The notes: generated from the sequence alone by a model not told the origin. Shown: positions 38,110 through 51,028, numbered from the stretch's first letter. The stretch is 64,000 bases of DNA from a bacterium (GCA_030426085.1 JAUHYW010000018.1:1-64000); one strand, 5' to 3'. Numbers and translations are program-made.

Positions 38110-39147
38110 TCACGGCCGGCCTTCGAGCCACCGCCGCTGGGCTTCGAGCAGGCCGCTGACGCCTTCGAGGCGCGCGCCGTCGACGCGGGCTTCGACGGTG
38201 GGCGCGTCGGGCGGGCCCTCGAAGAGCGACGCCGCCGTCAGCGCCGCGCCGGCGAGATCGGCCCCCCGCAGATCGGCGCCTGCGAGCCGGCAGCCCTCCA
38301 GATCGGCGCCCTGCATCTGCGCCTCGCGCAGGTCGGCTCCGCGCAGGTCGGAGAGCGTCAGGTTGGCGCCGCGCAGATCGGCCCCCGGCAGGCGCGCCTC
38401 GCGCAGATCGCAGTTCTTCAGCTTGATCGCGCCGATGACCCGCTCGGCGGGATCCCACCCCCGCAGATCGGCGCTGCGCACGGTCTGCCGCCGCCAGCGG
38501 GCGAAGCCCCGGCCGGCGCGCAGCGCAGCCAGCTCGGTCGGCTTGAGCGACCCGTCCACATAGCGCTGGTCGCCGGGCCAGGGATCGGCGCCGTCGTGAT
38601 AGCCGTCGGTGCGCTCCCAATAGCCCAGCGGGTGGTCTGCGCGCAGCTCGACGCGCCGCAGCCACTTCAGGCTCTTATAGAAGTATCGCCCCACCGTCAC
38701 CGTGCGCAGCGGGCCCCCGTGCTCGACGCTCAGCGGCGCCCCGTCGGCGGCGTGCACCACCCAGGTGTCGGCCAGGGCCACCGCCAGCGGCAGCGAGGTG
38801 TCGTGGTCCCGCGCGGAGTAGGCCACGAAGCGCACGGTCGACGCCTCGGACGAGACGCCGACGCCTTCCAGCAGTCGGGTCAGCGGCACCCCGGTGAAGG
38901 TCGTGCGCCGCCGCGACCAGCGGGTGACGCAGTGGATGTCCATCGTGAGGGTGCCATGGCTCAATGCCATGTAGTCATACCATGCCAGCGTACGGGGGTG
39001 GCTCACACAGCCGTCGACCGTCAGCCGCCAGCGCGCGGGGTCGAGCGCCTCGGCGGTTGGCGTCCGCTCGCCGACCACGGGGAACTTGCGCGTCGCCTGC
39101 TGGTCGGGCGGCAGCCAGTCGTCGGTGGGGTGCGATCGGTCGGTCAT
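38110..39147 (-). CDS. Sulfite-oxidase-type molybdopterin oxidoreductase fused to pentapeptide repeats
   Basis: A 345-aa protein. Residues ~20-190 form an oxidoreductase molybdopterin-binding domain with the Mo-ligand Cys C73 in DIHCVTRWS, and YSARDHDTSLPL and GGPLRTVTVGRYFYKSLKWLR segments. Residues ~225-310 hold about 15 pentapeptides of type ADLRG, a right-handed quadrilateral beta-helix. This fusion is unusual. No Tat signal is seen, so it may be cytoplasmic, unlike YedY/MsrP. Its ATG overlaps the HIRAN stop (ATGA), so expression is tied to the HipA/HIRAN pair. Confidence 0.85.
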   Translation of the reverse strand: MTDRSHPTDDWLPPDQQATRKFPVVGERTPTAEALDPARWRLTVDGCVSHPRTLAWYDYMALSHGTLTMDIHCVTRWSRRRTTFTGVPLTRLLEGVGVSSEASTVRFVAYSARDHDTSLPLAVALADTWVVHAADGAPLSVEHGGPLRTVTVGRYFYKSLKWLRRVELRADHPLGYWERTDGYHDGADPWPGDQRYVDGSLKPTELAALRAGRGFARWRRQTVRSADLRGWDPAERVIGAIKLKNCDLREARLPGADLRGANLTLSDLRGADLREAQMQGADLEGCRLAGADLRGADLAGAALTAASLFEGPPDAPTVEARVDGARLEGVSGLLEAQRRWLEGRP

Positions 39148-39932
39148 CGAGTCGGCGCGCCGTCGACGCGCGCCTCTGCGCGGATTGGGTGGTGTTCGAT
39201 GGTGTCGAGCGCTCGAAAACTGTCGGGCCATGGTCCATCGACTGCGCAGAGCAGTGCGCGTTGAAAGGGGGCCCGACCGAAGTTGTTCTGTTTCACTCTC
39301 ACGGTGAGCGAAGCGCCGAGGCGCCCGAGGCGCACCAGATCGGGCGCGAAGTAACGCGGCACGTAGCCCACGCAGAAGCCATCGTCCGAATCGAGCCGGT
39401 GAGCGTACGGATCGAACGGGTTCTCCGGCTCGGGCACAAGGGACAGCCGCTCACCGACTTGCAGGTCGGCTGCGCGCTCTCGCTCGCGATCGGTTCGGAA
39501 CCTCAGACCGGTCACCAGGAACGCGAGCCGGTACCGGGAGCCTCCAGGTGTGACGTGTGCCCGCGGGCGGGCGTAGACCCGGAAATAGTCGGTCGCCCGA
39601 TAGCCCTCACTGCGGGCCAGGATATCGAGCGGACCGGCGGACTCGTCGAGACCGAGCTGATGTACGAAGTGCCCGTAGTCCGGGCGGCTCGGCCGCATCA
39701 GGCGGTTCGTGAACAGCGGGAAGAGCGCGTCGGACACATAGCGTGTCTCGGCCTCGGGGAAGCCGAAGATGGGGCGCATGCCCGCATCCCGCCGAGCCAT
39801 GCGGAAGCCCTCTGTGTACTCGAAAGCGTAGCGTTCATCGAACGCATATAGGTGCCCCACTGTGTACCAGCGTGGATGTTCGGGGGCCAGCCACGCCACG
39901 TAGAGTTCGCGCACGCTGGTCGACTCACTCAT
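39144..39932 (-). CDS. HIRAN-domain protein with HipA-N-like region
   Basis: A 262-aa protein. Residues ~1-120 resemble the N-terminal HipA coupling region (VGHLYAFDERYAFEY, LFPLFTNRLM, DILARSEGYRATD). Residues ~135-217 are a HIRAN domain, marked by EPENPFDPYA and VGYVPRYFAPDL. HIRAN domains bind DNA ends or damaged DNA. The protein overlaps the HipA-like kinase by 8 nt and the Mo enzyme by 4 nt, so the three are coupled. It may act as the separated N-subdomain or antitoxin of the kinase, similar to split HipBST systems (inference). Confidence 0.82.
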   Translation of the reverse strand: MSESTSVRELYVAWLAPEHPRWYTVGHLYAFDERYAFEYTEGFRMARRDAGMRPIFGFPEAETRYVSDALFPLFTNRLMRPSRPDYGHFVHQLGLDESAGPLDILARSEGYRATDYFRVYARPRAHVTPGGSRYRLAFLVTGLRFRTDRERERAADLQVGERLSLVPEPENPFDPYAHRLDSDDGFCVGYVPRYFAPDLVRLGRLGASLTVRVKQNNFGRAPFQRALLCAVDGPWPDSFRALDTIEHHPIRAEARVDGAPTR

Positions 39933-40821
39933 CGCAGATCCGGGTCCGGTTGAAGTCGAGGATACGCCGCGCGAAGGCCCGATGGGCGGCGGAGATGCGG
40001 TCATCGGGGACTCGCTGGATACACTGCATGATGCGCTCATCATCCACCATTTCCAGCACACGGCGCCAATGCGAGGCCGTGTCGGGTTCGATCTCCCTGG
40101 CGCGTTGCCAGGCCGCCAGAGGCGCGAGTGGTCGCGTGCCCGGGCGGCTCCCCGCGGGAAAAAGCGCCGAGCGCGCCCGCTTGGCGTACGCCTCGACGGT
40201 GCGCCGGCGATCACGGGTCATCAGTCTCTCGGCGGCGACGTCGGCGCGGAGCTCGCGCCCGAGGCATGTCGCGTGGTCGAAAGTCGGCGCGAGGCGGTCA
40301 CCATCCGCGCCATGCACCAGCCCCCAGTTCTCGTGATGGCGGTCGGTGTTGCCGATCCACGCGTCGAACAGCAGGTAGCCGACGAAAACACCACGAGCGC
40401 CCATGGCATCGGGGCCACCGAGCGGCCCCCGGAAGCCGTCGAGCGCATCGAACACGCGCTCGACGGTGTGGTCGAGGGCGCCTCTCTTTCGCTGCATTGG
40501 ATAGGACGGATCCAACTCAGCCAAGACCTCGTTGCCATGGATCAATGTCTCTCCCGGGGCGACGAACGAGCGCGTCACCACGCCCCGGAGCTGCCGATAC
40601 GCCCCCAAGGCGTAGGGGGCGTGGGGCAACCTCAGCAGATCGGCCAGCTCGGCGGCGACCTTCTCCGACCAGTCTTCGTTAGGGCGGGCATGCTTGAAGA
40701 GCAACGACGGGGGATCCTCGCCCGGCTCGGCGGGATACCAGAACTTGTCCTTCGTCCCCAGCACCTCGTCCAGACGAAGGGCGTCGTCGGGCACGCGGAC
40801 CGTGGGATAGAAGGCATTCAC
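39925..40821 (-). CDS. Short HipA-like kinase (C-terminal domain only)
   Basis: A 298-aa protein with the HipA kinase core but no N-terminal subdomain. K43 lies in LLFKHARP, sEK-type helix WSEKVAAELADLLRLP follows, catalytic D160 is in GNTDRHHENWGLV, and D182 is in FDHA. It is thus likely catalytically active. Start is GTG 40821 with a poor ribosome site, 13 bp after the mutase stop, so re-initiation is possible. The HIRAN gene downstream carries the missing N-terminal part. It may be a toxin; no HipB is visible. Confidence 0.83.
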   Translation of the reverse strand: MNAFYPTVRVPDDALRLDEVLGTKDKFWYPAEPGEDPPSLLFKHARPNEDWSEKVAAELADLLRLPHAPYALGAYRQLRGVVTRSFVAPGETLIHGNEVLAELDPSYPMQRKRGALDHTVERVFDALDGFRGPLGGPDAMGARGVFVGYLLFDAWIGNTDRHHENWGLVHGADGDRLAPTFDHATCLGRELRADVAAERLMTRDRRRTVEAYAKRARSALFPAGSRPGTRPLAPLAAWQRAREIEPDTASHWRRVLEMVDDERIMQCIQRVPDDRISAAHRAFARRILDFNRTRICDE

Positions 40822-40834
40822 CCGAAGACCGGCG

Positions 40835-42481
<1,647 letters not shown>

Positions 42482-42534
42482 CGCATGGCTCCTGGATGGC
42501 TTCTCGGTGGCTTCTACGGGGCGCGGCCGACGGA

Positions 42535-43059
42535 TCAGGCCCCGGCTTCGGCCGGCTCGATGGTCACCAGCTCGGCGTCGCCGTCGACCCGGTCGTCGGC
42601 CGCGACGTGCACCGCGGTGACGGTGCCGGCCACCTCGGCCCGCAGCTCGTTCTCCATCTTCATGGCCTCGACGATGGCGACCCCCTGGCCGGCGGTGACC
42701 GCGTCGCCCACCTCGACGAGCACCTTCACCACCCGCCCCGGCATGGGCGAGCGCACCACGCCGCCGCCGGCCGCGCCCGCGCCCCCGCCGAGCCGGGCCC
42801 GCCGCCGGGCGGTGGCCGCGTCGAGCACGGTCACCCGGGCGTCGAGCCCGCCGTGCTGCCCGTGCTGACCATCGCCCCGCGCGCCGAGCTGGACCGCGCG
42901 GCTGGCGGTGCCGTCGAGCAGGTGCACCAGCCCGCCGTCGACGAACGCGTCGACCACCCGGGCCTCGCCGTCGCCGATCTGGATGGCGTAGCGCCCGGCG
43001 CCGGCCGGGGTGACGTCCACCGCGTGGCTCTCGCCGCCGTATTCGATCGTGAATCGCAT
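42535..43059 (-). CDS. Biotin carboxyl carrier protein of an acyl-CoA carboxylase
   Basis: A 174-aa protein. The C-terminal ~75 residues form a biotinyl/lipoyl domain with EAMKMEN (biotinylated K134) and PMPGRVVKV upstream. The N-terminal ~95 residues are a small beta domain plus a Gly/Ala/Arg linker. It carries CO2 between the biotin carboxylase (19 bp upstream) and a carboxyltransferase. Next to it the mutase suggests propionyl-CoA as substrate. Confidence 0.9.
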   Translation of the reverse strand: MRFTIEYGGESHAVDVTPAGAGRYAIQIGDGEARVVDAFVDGGLVHLLDGTASRAVQLGARGDGQHGQHGGLDARVTVLDAATARRRARLGGGAGAAGGGVVRSPMPGRVVKVLVEVGDAVTAGQGVAIVEAMKMENELRAEVAGTVTAVHVAADDRVDGDAELVTIEPAEAGA

Positions 43060-43078
43060 GGTTCGCTCCTCCCGGCCC

Positions 43079-44572
43079 TCAGCCCAGCACCCGGTTGCGC
43101 CCGGCGGTGCGCCAGCCGCTCGGCCCGCCCGGCTGCGCCTCGCGGATGCGCTGCCCCCGCACCGCCTCCTCGTGGCGGGCGATGGCCGCCGCCGCCAGCA
43201 GCCCGTCGCGCCAGCCGCCGTCGGGCTTGCGGGCCGCCGGCAGGGGGGTGGCGAGCACCCCGGTGTCATAGCGCCCGGCGACGAAGTCGGGGTGCTTCAG
43301 GATGCGGTGATGCAGCGCCCGGTTGGTGGTGATGCCCAGCACCCGGGTCTCGTCGAGCGCCCGGTGCATGCGGCGGATGGCCTGATCGCGGTCGGCGCCC
43401 CAGGTGCACAGCTTGGCCACCATCGGGTCGTAGCTCATCGGCACCGTCGAGTGGGCGTCGACCCCGGCGTCGACCCGCACCCCGGGGCCGGTGGGCCACT
43501 CGAGCCCGGTGATGCGCCCCGGGCTGGGCAGGTAGGTGTCGGGGTCTTCGGCGTACAGCCGGCACTCGACGGCGTGGCCCCGGGGGATCAGGGCCTCCTG
43601 CCGCACGCTCATCGGCTGCCCGGCGGCGATGCGGAGCTGCTCGTCGACCAGATCGACCCCGTACACCAGCTCGGTGACGGGGTGCTCGACCTGCAACCGG
43701 GTGTTCATCTCGAGGAAGTAGAAGCCCTGGTCGCCGCCGACGAGGAACTCGACCGTGCCCGCGCCGCGGTAGTCGCAGGCCCGGGCGGCGGCCACCGCGA
43801 CCGCGCCCATCGCCTGGCGGGTCTCTTCGGTGATGAACGGGCTGGGGCACTCCTCGACGACCTTCTGGTGGCGCCGCTGGGCCGAGCACTCCCGCTCGCC
43901 GACCCACACCGCGCCGCCGTGATCGTCGCACAGCACCTGGATCTCGACGTGGTGTGGCTCGACGATGAACTTCTCCACGTAGACCGCATCGTCGCCGAAG
44001 GCCCCGGCGGCCTCGCGCCGGGCGGCGTCCACCGCGCCGACGAAGTCCTCCGGGCGCTTCACCAGCCGCATGCCCTTGCCGCCGCCGCCGGCCGACGCCT
44101 TGACCATGACCGGGAAGCCGACCTCCCGGGCGAACGCCAGCGCGGCGTCCGGGTCGCTGACCGGCTCGCTGAGCCCGGGCACCACCGGCACCCCGGCCGC
44201 CTCGACCGTGCGCCGGGCGGTGAGCTTGTCGCCCATGACCTCGATGGCGCCGGGCGGCGGGCCGATCCAGGTCAGGCCGGCCTCGGCCACCCGCCGGGCG
44301 AAGGTCGCGTTCTCGCTGAGGAAGCCATAGCCTGGGTGGATCGCCTGCGCGCCGGTGCGCCGGGCGGCGTCGAGCACTGCGTCCATGTTCAGGTAGCTCT
44401 TGGCCGACGCTTCGGGGCCGACGCAGACGGCGACGTCGGCCATGCGCACATGCAGCGCGTGGCGGTCGGCCTCGGAGTAGATGGCGACCGGCGAGATGCC
44501 CCGGTCGCGCAGCGTGCGCATGACCCGGATGGCGATCTCGCCCCGGTTGGCGATGAGCACCCGCTCGAACAT
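43079..44572 (-). CDS. Biotin carboxylase subunit of acetyl/propionyl-CoA carboxylase
   Basis: A 497-aa protein of usual length. It starts MFERVLIANRGEIA, the classic biotin carboxylase opening. The ATP-grasp Gly-rich loop KASAGGGGKGMR, HVEIQVL and the EMNTRLQVEHPVTE motif are all present, so it is active. It carboxylates biotin with ATP and bicarbonate. GGAGCGG precedes the ATG at 44572. It is followed by the carrier and mutase in the same direction. The carboxyltransferase subunit (~520 aa) is not in the window. Confidence 0.93.
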   Translation of the reverse strand: MFERVLIANRGEIAIRVMRTLRDRGISPVAIYSEADRHALHVRMADVAVCVGPEASAKSYLNMDAVLDAARRTGAQAIHPGYGFLSENATFARRVAEAGLTWIGPPPGAIEVMGDKLTARRTVEAAGVPVVPGLSEPVSDPDAALAFAREVGFPVMVKASAGGGGKGMRLVKRPEDFVGAVDAARREAAGAFGDDAVYVEKFIVEPHHVEIQVLCDDHGGAVWVGERECSAQRRHQKVVEECPSPFITEETRQAMGAVAVAAARACDYRGAGTVEFLVGGDQGFYFLEMNTRLQVEHPVTELVYGVDLVDEQLRIAAGQPMSVRQEALIPRGHAVECRLYAEDPDTYLPSPGRITGLEWPTGPGVRVDAGVDAHSTVPMSYDPMVAKLCTWGADRDQAIRRMHRALDETRVLGITTNRALHHRILKHPDFVAGRYDTGVLATPLPAARKPDGGWRDGLLAAAAIARHEEAVRGQRIREAQPGGPSGWRTAGRNRVLG

Positions 44573-44691
44573 GTCCGCTCCTCGATCTGGTGCGGGGCAA
44601 GCTAGCAGAGATCGGGCCGGCGGGGGAGGGCGTCGGCGCTTTGCCGGGGGTCGCCGATCGGGCATGCTGTCCGGCAAACGGGGAGGACCTC

Positions 44692-45984
44692 ATGGGATCG
44701 AGGACGAGTCGATGGTTGACGGCGGCCTGCGCGCTGGCGCTCGGCGGATGTCTGCCGGCGGGCGATGGCGACGGCGGGGGTGGCAACGGCGGCGGGGCGC
44801 AGGCCGACGGCGGCGGCGGCTTCGGCGGGGCCGGGGGCGGCTTCGGCGGGGCCGGGGGTGGCGGTCCGAGCGAGGGCGCGTTCACCCGCTTGACCGGGGG
44901 CGGGGCCTGCCCGGCCGAGGGCGACGAGATCGTCTTCGAGCTGATGCCGCTCGACGGCGCGGCGGCGTTGACCCCGGGGACCCGGCTCGAGGGCGCGATG
45001 CAGCCGCTCGGCGAGGTGTGGTCGGCGGCCGACGTGCGGTTCTCCATCGTCGACGAGGGCCCCGCGGGCGACGGCACGGTAGAGGTGCCCGGGGGCGACC
45101 TCTCGCCGATCACGCTGGATCCGGTGGCGCTCGAATACGCGCCGCTCGGCGGCGCCGGGCGGGCGGGTGATGCCACGCTGGTGGTGCTGATGATGGATCA
45201 CTCGGGCAGCATGGTCGGCCGGGATCCGATCACCGACGAGTTCGACCCGTCCCGGGCCTCGGATCTGAACGATCTCCGCCTCGCGTTCATGTCCCAATGG
45301 CTCGAGCGCCTGCCAGACGATGTGCTGGTGTCGCTGGTGCCGTTCCAGGGGGAGTTCGCCGACATCACCCCCGAGTTCTCGACGCCCACCCGCAATCGAG
45401 ACGTGATCGCCGAGGGGCTCGAGACCCTGCAATTCGACGAGAGCGGCCCGACCCCGCTGACGCGCACGCTGCGGGACAGCCTCGAGCGCATCATCGAGCC
45501 CAACCCGGCCATGAATCCGGTCGTTCTGCTCTTCACCGACGGCGTCGAAGACGGTGATCCGACCGACCAGCAGGGGGGCTTCGAGCGGGTGGTCGACGCC
45601 TATGCGAACGGGAGCACGCCGACCCCGGTGATCGTGATGCACCTCCAGCCGCCGGGCACGCTGCCCGACGCGCGCCGGGGGCGCGACCCGCGGCTGGTGA
45701 ACCTCGCGTGTCGCACGGGCGGGGCGTATGTCTTCCTGCCCAGCGCCGAGGGGCTCCTCGTCGATCCCGAACTCATGACCCGGATGGTCAACCGGATCGG
45801 AGGGGCGTGGCGGGCGCGCGTGCGCAGCGATGTCGAGGCGGGTGAGGCGCCGCAGCTCATCTCGACCGAGGTCGAGGTCGAGATCGACGGGCGCGCGCTG
45901 CGCTATGTCTTCGCCCGCGCGCCCGGCGCGGGCGGCGAGCGGCTCGACACCCGGGCGGTGCTGGTCGCCGAGCCGACGCCCTGA
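44692..45984 (+). CDS. VWA-domain lipoprotein
   Basis: A 430-aa protein with lipobox LALGGC, then a Gly-rich linker (GGGGFGGAGGG type) to residue ~60. A von Willebrand A domain spans ~160-400 with MIDAS DHSGS, a TDGVEDGDP stretch and a T between. Intact MIDAS predicts Mg(II)-dependent protein binding at the cell surface. GGGAGGACCT precedes the ATG. It is divergent from the carboxylase operon. Confidence 0.88.
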   Translation: MGSRTSRWLTAACALALGGCLPAGDGDGGGGNGGGAQADGGGGFGGAGGGFGGAGGGGPSEGAFTRLTGGGACPAEGDEIVFELMPLDGAAALTPGTRLEGAMQPLGEVWSAADVRFSIVDEGPAGDGTVEVPGGDLSPITLDPVALEYAPLGGAGRAGDATLVVLMMDHSGSMVGRDPITDEFDPSRASDLNDLRLAFMSQWLERLPDDVLVSLVPFQGEFADITPEFSTPTRNRDVIAEGLETLQFDESGPTPLTRTLRDSLERIIEPNPAMNPVVLLFTDGVEDGDPTDQQGGFERVVDAYANGSTPTPVIVMHLQPPGTLPDARRGRDPRLVNLACRTGGAYVFLPSAEGLLVDPELMTRMVNRIGGAWRARVRSDVEAGEAPQLISTEVEVEIDGRALRYVFARAPGAGGERLDTRAVLVAEPTP

Positions 45985-46108
45985 GCGGTCTCGGCCCATC
46001 CGGCTGTCCGCCCGTTGCGCTCACTCCCGTCCCGCGACCGGTCTGATTCGATCCATCGCGTATTCGCGTCCGAGGACGTATGATGCGTCGGCTTCGGGAG
46101 GCGCAGGC

Positions 46109-47593
<1,485 letters not shown>

Positions 47594-47597
47594 TTGG

Positions 47598-48482
47598 ATG
47601 ATCATGCGCCCCATCTACTTGGTCGCCGTGCTCGCGCTCGGCGCACCGCATCCGGCGTCGGCCGCGCCGGATCTGGATGCGCAGCGGGCCGAGACCTACA
47701 GCACGCTCGGCATGCAACTCGCAGCCGAAGAGCGCTTCGCCGAAGCACTCGACGAGTTCCGCCGGGCCGAGCAGCTCATCGAGCACGTGTCCCTGCCGGG
47801 TGTCCTGTACGGCAACATCGGCTTCTGTCTCGTCAAGCTCGGCCGCGATCGCGAGGCTCTCGCCGCCTTCCGCGCCGGCGAGGCGCGGTCGGAGAGCGCG
47901 GACATGCGCGCCCGCCTGGCGCGAAACGCCCGCGAGATCGAGGCGCGGCTCTTCGCCCGGCTGACGGTGCGGTGTGATGTCGAGGCCACGGTGGCGGTGG
48001 GCGAGACGCCTCCCGTGCCCTGTCCGGTGAAGCGACGCCTCCTCGAAGCGGGTCGCTACACGTTGCGGGGGCAGAGCACCGAGGGGATTTCGACCGTGGG
48101 CGAGGTCGACCTCGTCGCTGGGAGCTCGAGCGAGTTCGATCTGTCGTTCCCGGCCGGGCTGAGGGTCGAGAGTACGGCGCCGGGCATCGTGCGGGTCGAC
48201 GACGAGCCGCGAGGGCGGACGCCGCTGGAGTTGGCCGACCTCGATGTCGGGTCGCATCGCGTCGTGGTCGAGCCCGACGACGGGTTGCCGTGGGAGGCGA
48301 CGATCGAAGCGCGTCCCGGCCGGTGGGTGGAGGTCGACGCTCGCCCCGAGCCGGCTCCGGAGGATGGCATGGTGTGGGTGTACGTGGGCATCGGCGCGGC
48401 GGCCGTGGCGGGTATCGCCGCGGTGTGGCTCGTCAGTGTGGACGAGCCGGCACCCGTGATGCGGGTCACCGTGGAGGAGTGA
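47598..48482 (+). CDS. TPR and PEGA-domain periplasmic protein
   Basis: A 294-aa protein with signal peptide ending ASAAP, two TPR-like helices pairs (residues ~25-115), then a PEGA beta-domain (~STAPGIVRVDDEPRGRTPLE). A C-terminal membrane segment follows (VWVYVGIGAAAVAGIAAVW, residues ~258-280). This architecture recurs beside kinases in Myxococcota. The ATG at 47598 or 47604 is weakly supported by GGATGATC. It likely binds the outside part of the kinase or cell wall (inference). Confidence 0.85.
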   Translation: MIMRPIYLVAVLALGAPHPASAAPDLDAQRAETYSTLGMQLAAEERFAEALDEFRRAEQLIEHVSLPGVLYGNIGFCLVKLGRDREALAAFRAGEARSESADMRARLARNAREIEARLFARLTVRCDVEATVAVGETPPVPCPVKRRLLEAGRYTLRGQSTEGISTVGEVDLVAGSSSEFDLSFPAGLRVESTAPGIVRVDDEPRGRTPLELADLDVGSHRVVVEPDDGLPWEATIEARPGRWVEVDARPEPAPEDGMVWVYVGIGAAAVAGIAAVWLVSVDEPAPVMRVTVEE

Positions 48483-48487
48483 GGGTC

Positions 48488-51028
48488 ATGGAGCGATTCG
48501 GGCTATGGTTGGGGCTGATAGTGCCCCTGGCGCTCGTCGCGTGTGCGCCTTCGCCCGAGGTCGTCGACGTGCGCTTCGATGTGAGCCGATGCATCGATGG
48601 GTTCGGGGATCGCGGCGCTTGTCGAGCGCGCCTGCTGGCCGCGGCGGGCGCGGGCCTGAACGCGTGCGTCATCATCACCGCCGAAGACGGGCGGGTCATC
48701 GAGCGTCACCCGATCACCTGGGACGGGCAGCCCGACGGATTGAGCGGATCGGATCTGCCGTTCGATCAGGCGGTGACGGTGGGGTTCTGGTTGTTCGAGC
48801 ACATCGTGGAGGATGGCTGCGCCGGGTTGGACCCGGACGCGGTGTGCGAGACGCTCCCGGGGTGTCTGCTGCGATTGCGTCACCCGGGCGTGCGTCTGGG
48901 CGAGACGGCCAGAGTGGACTTCGTTGTCGATGGGCAGTGTCGGGTGCAGAACGGCGAGGCCCTGACGGAAGGCGTCGGGTGCGATGGCGTCGACGACGAC
49001 TGCGACGGGCAGGTGGATGAAGGCGTCGAGTGTGAGCCCGAGTGCACGTCGATCGGCGAGGTCTGCAACGCCGTCGATGACGACTGTGACGGGCGGGTGG
49101 ATGAAGGCGCCGAGTGCGAGCCCGACTGCACGCCGATCGACGAGGTCTGCAACAGGCTCGACGACGACTGTGATGGAGTGATCGACGAGTTCCCCGAACC
49201 CTGCACCATCGGTGACGCCCCAGGCTGTGAGGAGGCCGGCGTCTACATCTGCGGCCCCGACGAGCAGCCTCGCTGCGAGCCCCGACCAGAGACCGGCACG
49301 CCCGAGGCCCCCGAAGGCTGCGAGCCCGACGCGGTCGAGGACTGCAACTGCAATGGCCTCGACGACGACTGCGACGGCCAGACGGACGAGGGGGTCGGCG
49401 CACCGCCGGCCGCAGAGCAGCGCGGGGTGTGTGCCGGCTCGACGCAGGTCTGTCAGCCGAACGCCGACGGCACGCGAGAATGGGTCGAGCCGGGGCCGGG
49501 CGACATCCTCCACTATGAGAGCCCCGAGCGCAGCTGCGATGGGCAGGACAACGACTGCGACGGTCGGACCGACGAAGACCGAGGCGACCCCGGCTCCAAC
49601 GCCGACGCCGAGCTGAACCTGGCCGCGTCGGTGCGAGCGACCCAAGGCGGGCCGGAGAGCGTCTGCGCCGGCCTGACGTTGGTCTGCGACCAAGGCGCCC
49701 CCCGGGAGCCGACCCCCGATGAGATTCGTGCCGGGGGGCGGGCGTTCGAGGAGGTCGAGCGGACCTGTGATGGGGCGGACAACGACTGCGACGGCGAAGC
49801 CGACGAGACGGACGACCTGGCCGATATCGGGGAGGGGTGCCAGACGGGCGAGGCCGGCGTATGCGGCCCGGGGACTCGGGTGTGTCGGGAGGGGGCGCTG
49901 GCTTGCGACCGGAACACCGAGCCGTCGGAGGAAGTCTGCAACGGCGAGGATGATGACTGCGATACTTCGGTCGACGAAGGCGTGTTCGCCGACTCGCCCG
50001 ACTGCGAGACCGGGTTGTCCGGTGAATGTGCGGCGGGGACCTCAGCGTGCGTCGGCGGGATGGAGACTTGCCGGCAGAGCGTCGCGCGAGCCGATGAGAC
50101 GTGTGACGGCCGGGACAACGACTGCGACGGTGTTGTCGATGACCCGCCGTTCGACGAAGACATCCCTCGGCACAGCCTGGGACGCGGCATCTGCATGGAC
50201 GTGGCCCAGGTCTGTCAGGGCGGTCTTTTTGTCGACCCCGACGTGCTGAGCTTCGATGGCACCGATGGTGCCGACGGCACCTGCAACGGCGATGATAATG
50301 ACTGCGATGGGATCTACGATGAGGGCGCCCCCGGCCTGGCGTGCGGGGCTGGCGAGGTCTCGAGCGACGCCGGCCCGCTCGGCGAAGCGAACCGGGCGAT
50401 CTGCGTCCGGGGCACCCGAACGTGCCCACGAAGCCCCGGCGAAGGCTATCTCCCCTGCGACGGTGAGACCGACGCCGCCGAGCGGGAGGTGTGCGACAAC
50501 GGCTTCGACGACGACTGCGACGGGTGGGCCGACGAGGGCTGCCTCGGCGGGCCCTGCCGGCTGGATGAGTGCCTCGCAGGCGAGGGGTGCCGCGCGCCGG
50601 CCGATTGCCCGGCGCCGCCCGAGGGGACAACCCGCGGGTGCTTCGACGATGGGCCGAATGGCCGCTGCGGCTTCGGGCCGGAGGGCGAAGGCGATGTCGC
50701 CGGATGCAGTTGCCGACCGTGTGCTCTTGATCTAATCAACGGCGAGGGGAGCTTCGAGGAGCTCGCGACGTGCGCCCGATGTGCAGCGCGGCTGACCGCG
50801 TGCAGCGGCGAGGCGTCGCCCGACGGGTACTGCGCGGCGATGGCGCGAGGCCAGGCGGACCGGTGCTATCGGGTCTGCGAAGCTGACGCCGACTGCCGGC
50901 CCGGTTGGCGATGCGCCGAGGTCATGGGCTGGAGTTATTACGAGGTCTCGGCGATGGGCGACGACGTCACCCGCGCCAACTTCGGCGACCCCGGGGAGCC
51001 CAACCCTCGCCTATGCCTCCCGCGATAG
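48488..51028 (+). CDS. MopE-repeat metal-binding surface lipoprotein
   Basis: An 846-aa protein with lipobox ALVAC, a ~150-residue N-terminal domain, then ten MopE-type motifs of form CDGxDNDCDGxxDEG (the first CDGVDDDCDGQVDEG). These Asp/Cys-rich loops resemble calcium-binding segments. A Cys-rich ending follows. It sits 5 bp behind the PEGA gene and is probably co-transcribed with the kinase. MopE of Methylococcus binds copper; here metal identity is open. Confidence 0.9.
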   Translation: MERFGLWLGLIVPLALVACAPSPEVVDVRFDVSRCIDGFGDRGACRARLLAAAGAGLNACVIITAEDGRVIERHPITWDGQPDGLSGSDLPFDQAVTVGFWLFEHIVEDGCAGLDPDAVCETLPGCLLRLRHPGVRLGETARVDFVVDGQCRVQNGEALTEGVGCDGVDDDCDGQVDEGVECEPECTSIGEVCNAVDDDCDGRVDEGAECEPDCTPIDEVCNRLDDDCDGVIDEFPEPCTIGDAPGCEEAGVYICGPDEQPRCEPRPETGTPEAPEGCEPDAVEDCNCNGLDDDCDGQTDEGVGAPPAAEQRGVCAGSTQVCQPNADGTREWVEPGPGDILHYESPERSCDGQDNDCDGRTDEDRGDPGSNADAELNLAASVRATQGGPESVCAGLTLVCDQGAPREPTPDEIRAGGRAFEEVERTCDGADNDCDGEADETDDLADIGEGCQTGEAGVCGPGTRVCREGALACDRNTEPSEEVCNGEDDDCDTSVDEGVFADSPDCETGLSGECAAGTSACVGGMETCRQSVARADETCDGRDNDCDGVVDDPPFDEDIPRHSLGRGICMDVAQVCQGGLFVDPDVLSFDGTDGADGTCNGDDNDCDGIYDEGAPGLACGAGEVSSDAGPLGEANRAICVRGTRTCPRSPGEGYLPCDGETDAAEREVCDNGFDDDCDGWADEGCLGGPCRLDECLAGEGCRAPADCPAPPEGTTRGCFDDGPNGRCGFGPEGEGDVAGCSCRPCALDLINGEGSFEELATCARCAARLTACSGEASPDGYCAAMARGQADRCYRVCEADADCRPGWRCAEVMGWSYYEVSAMGDDVTRANFGDPGEPNPRLCLPR

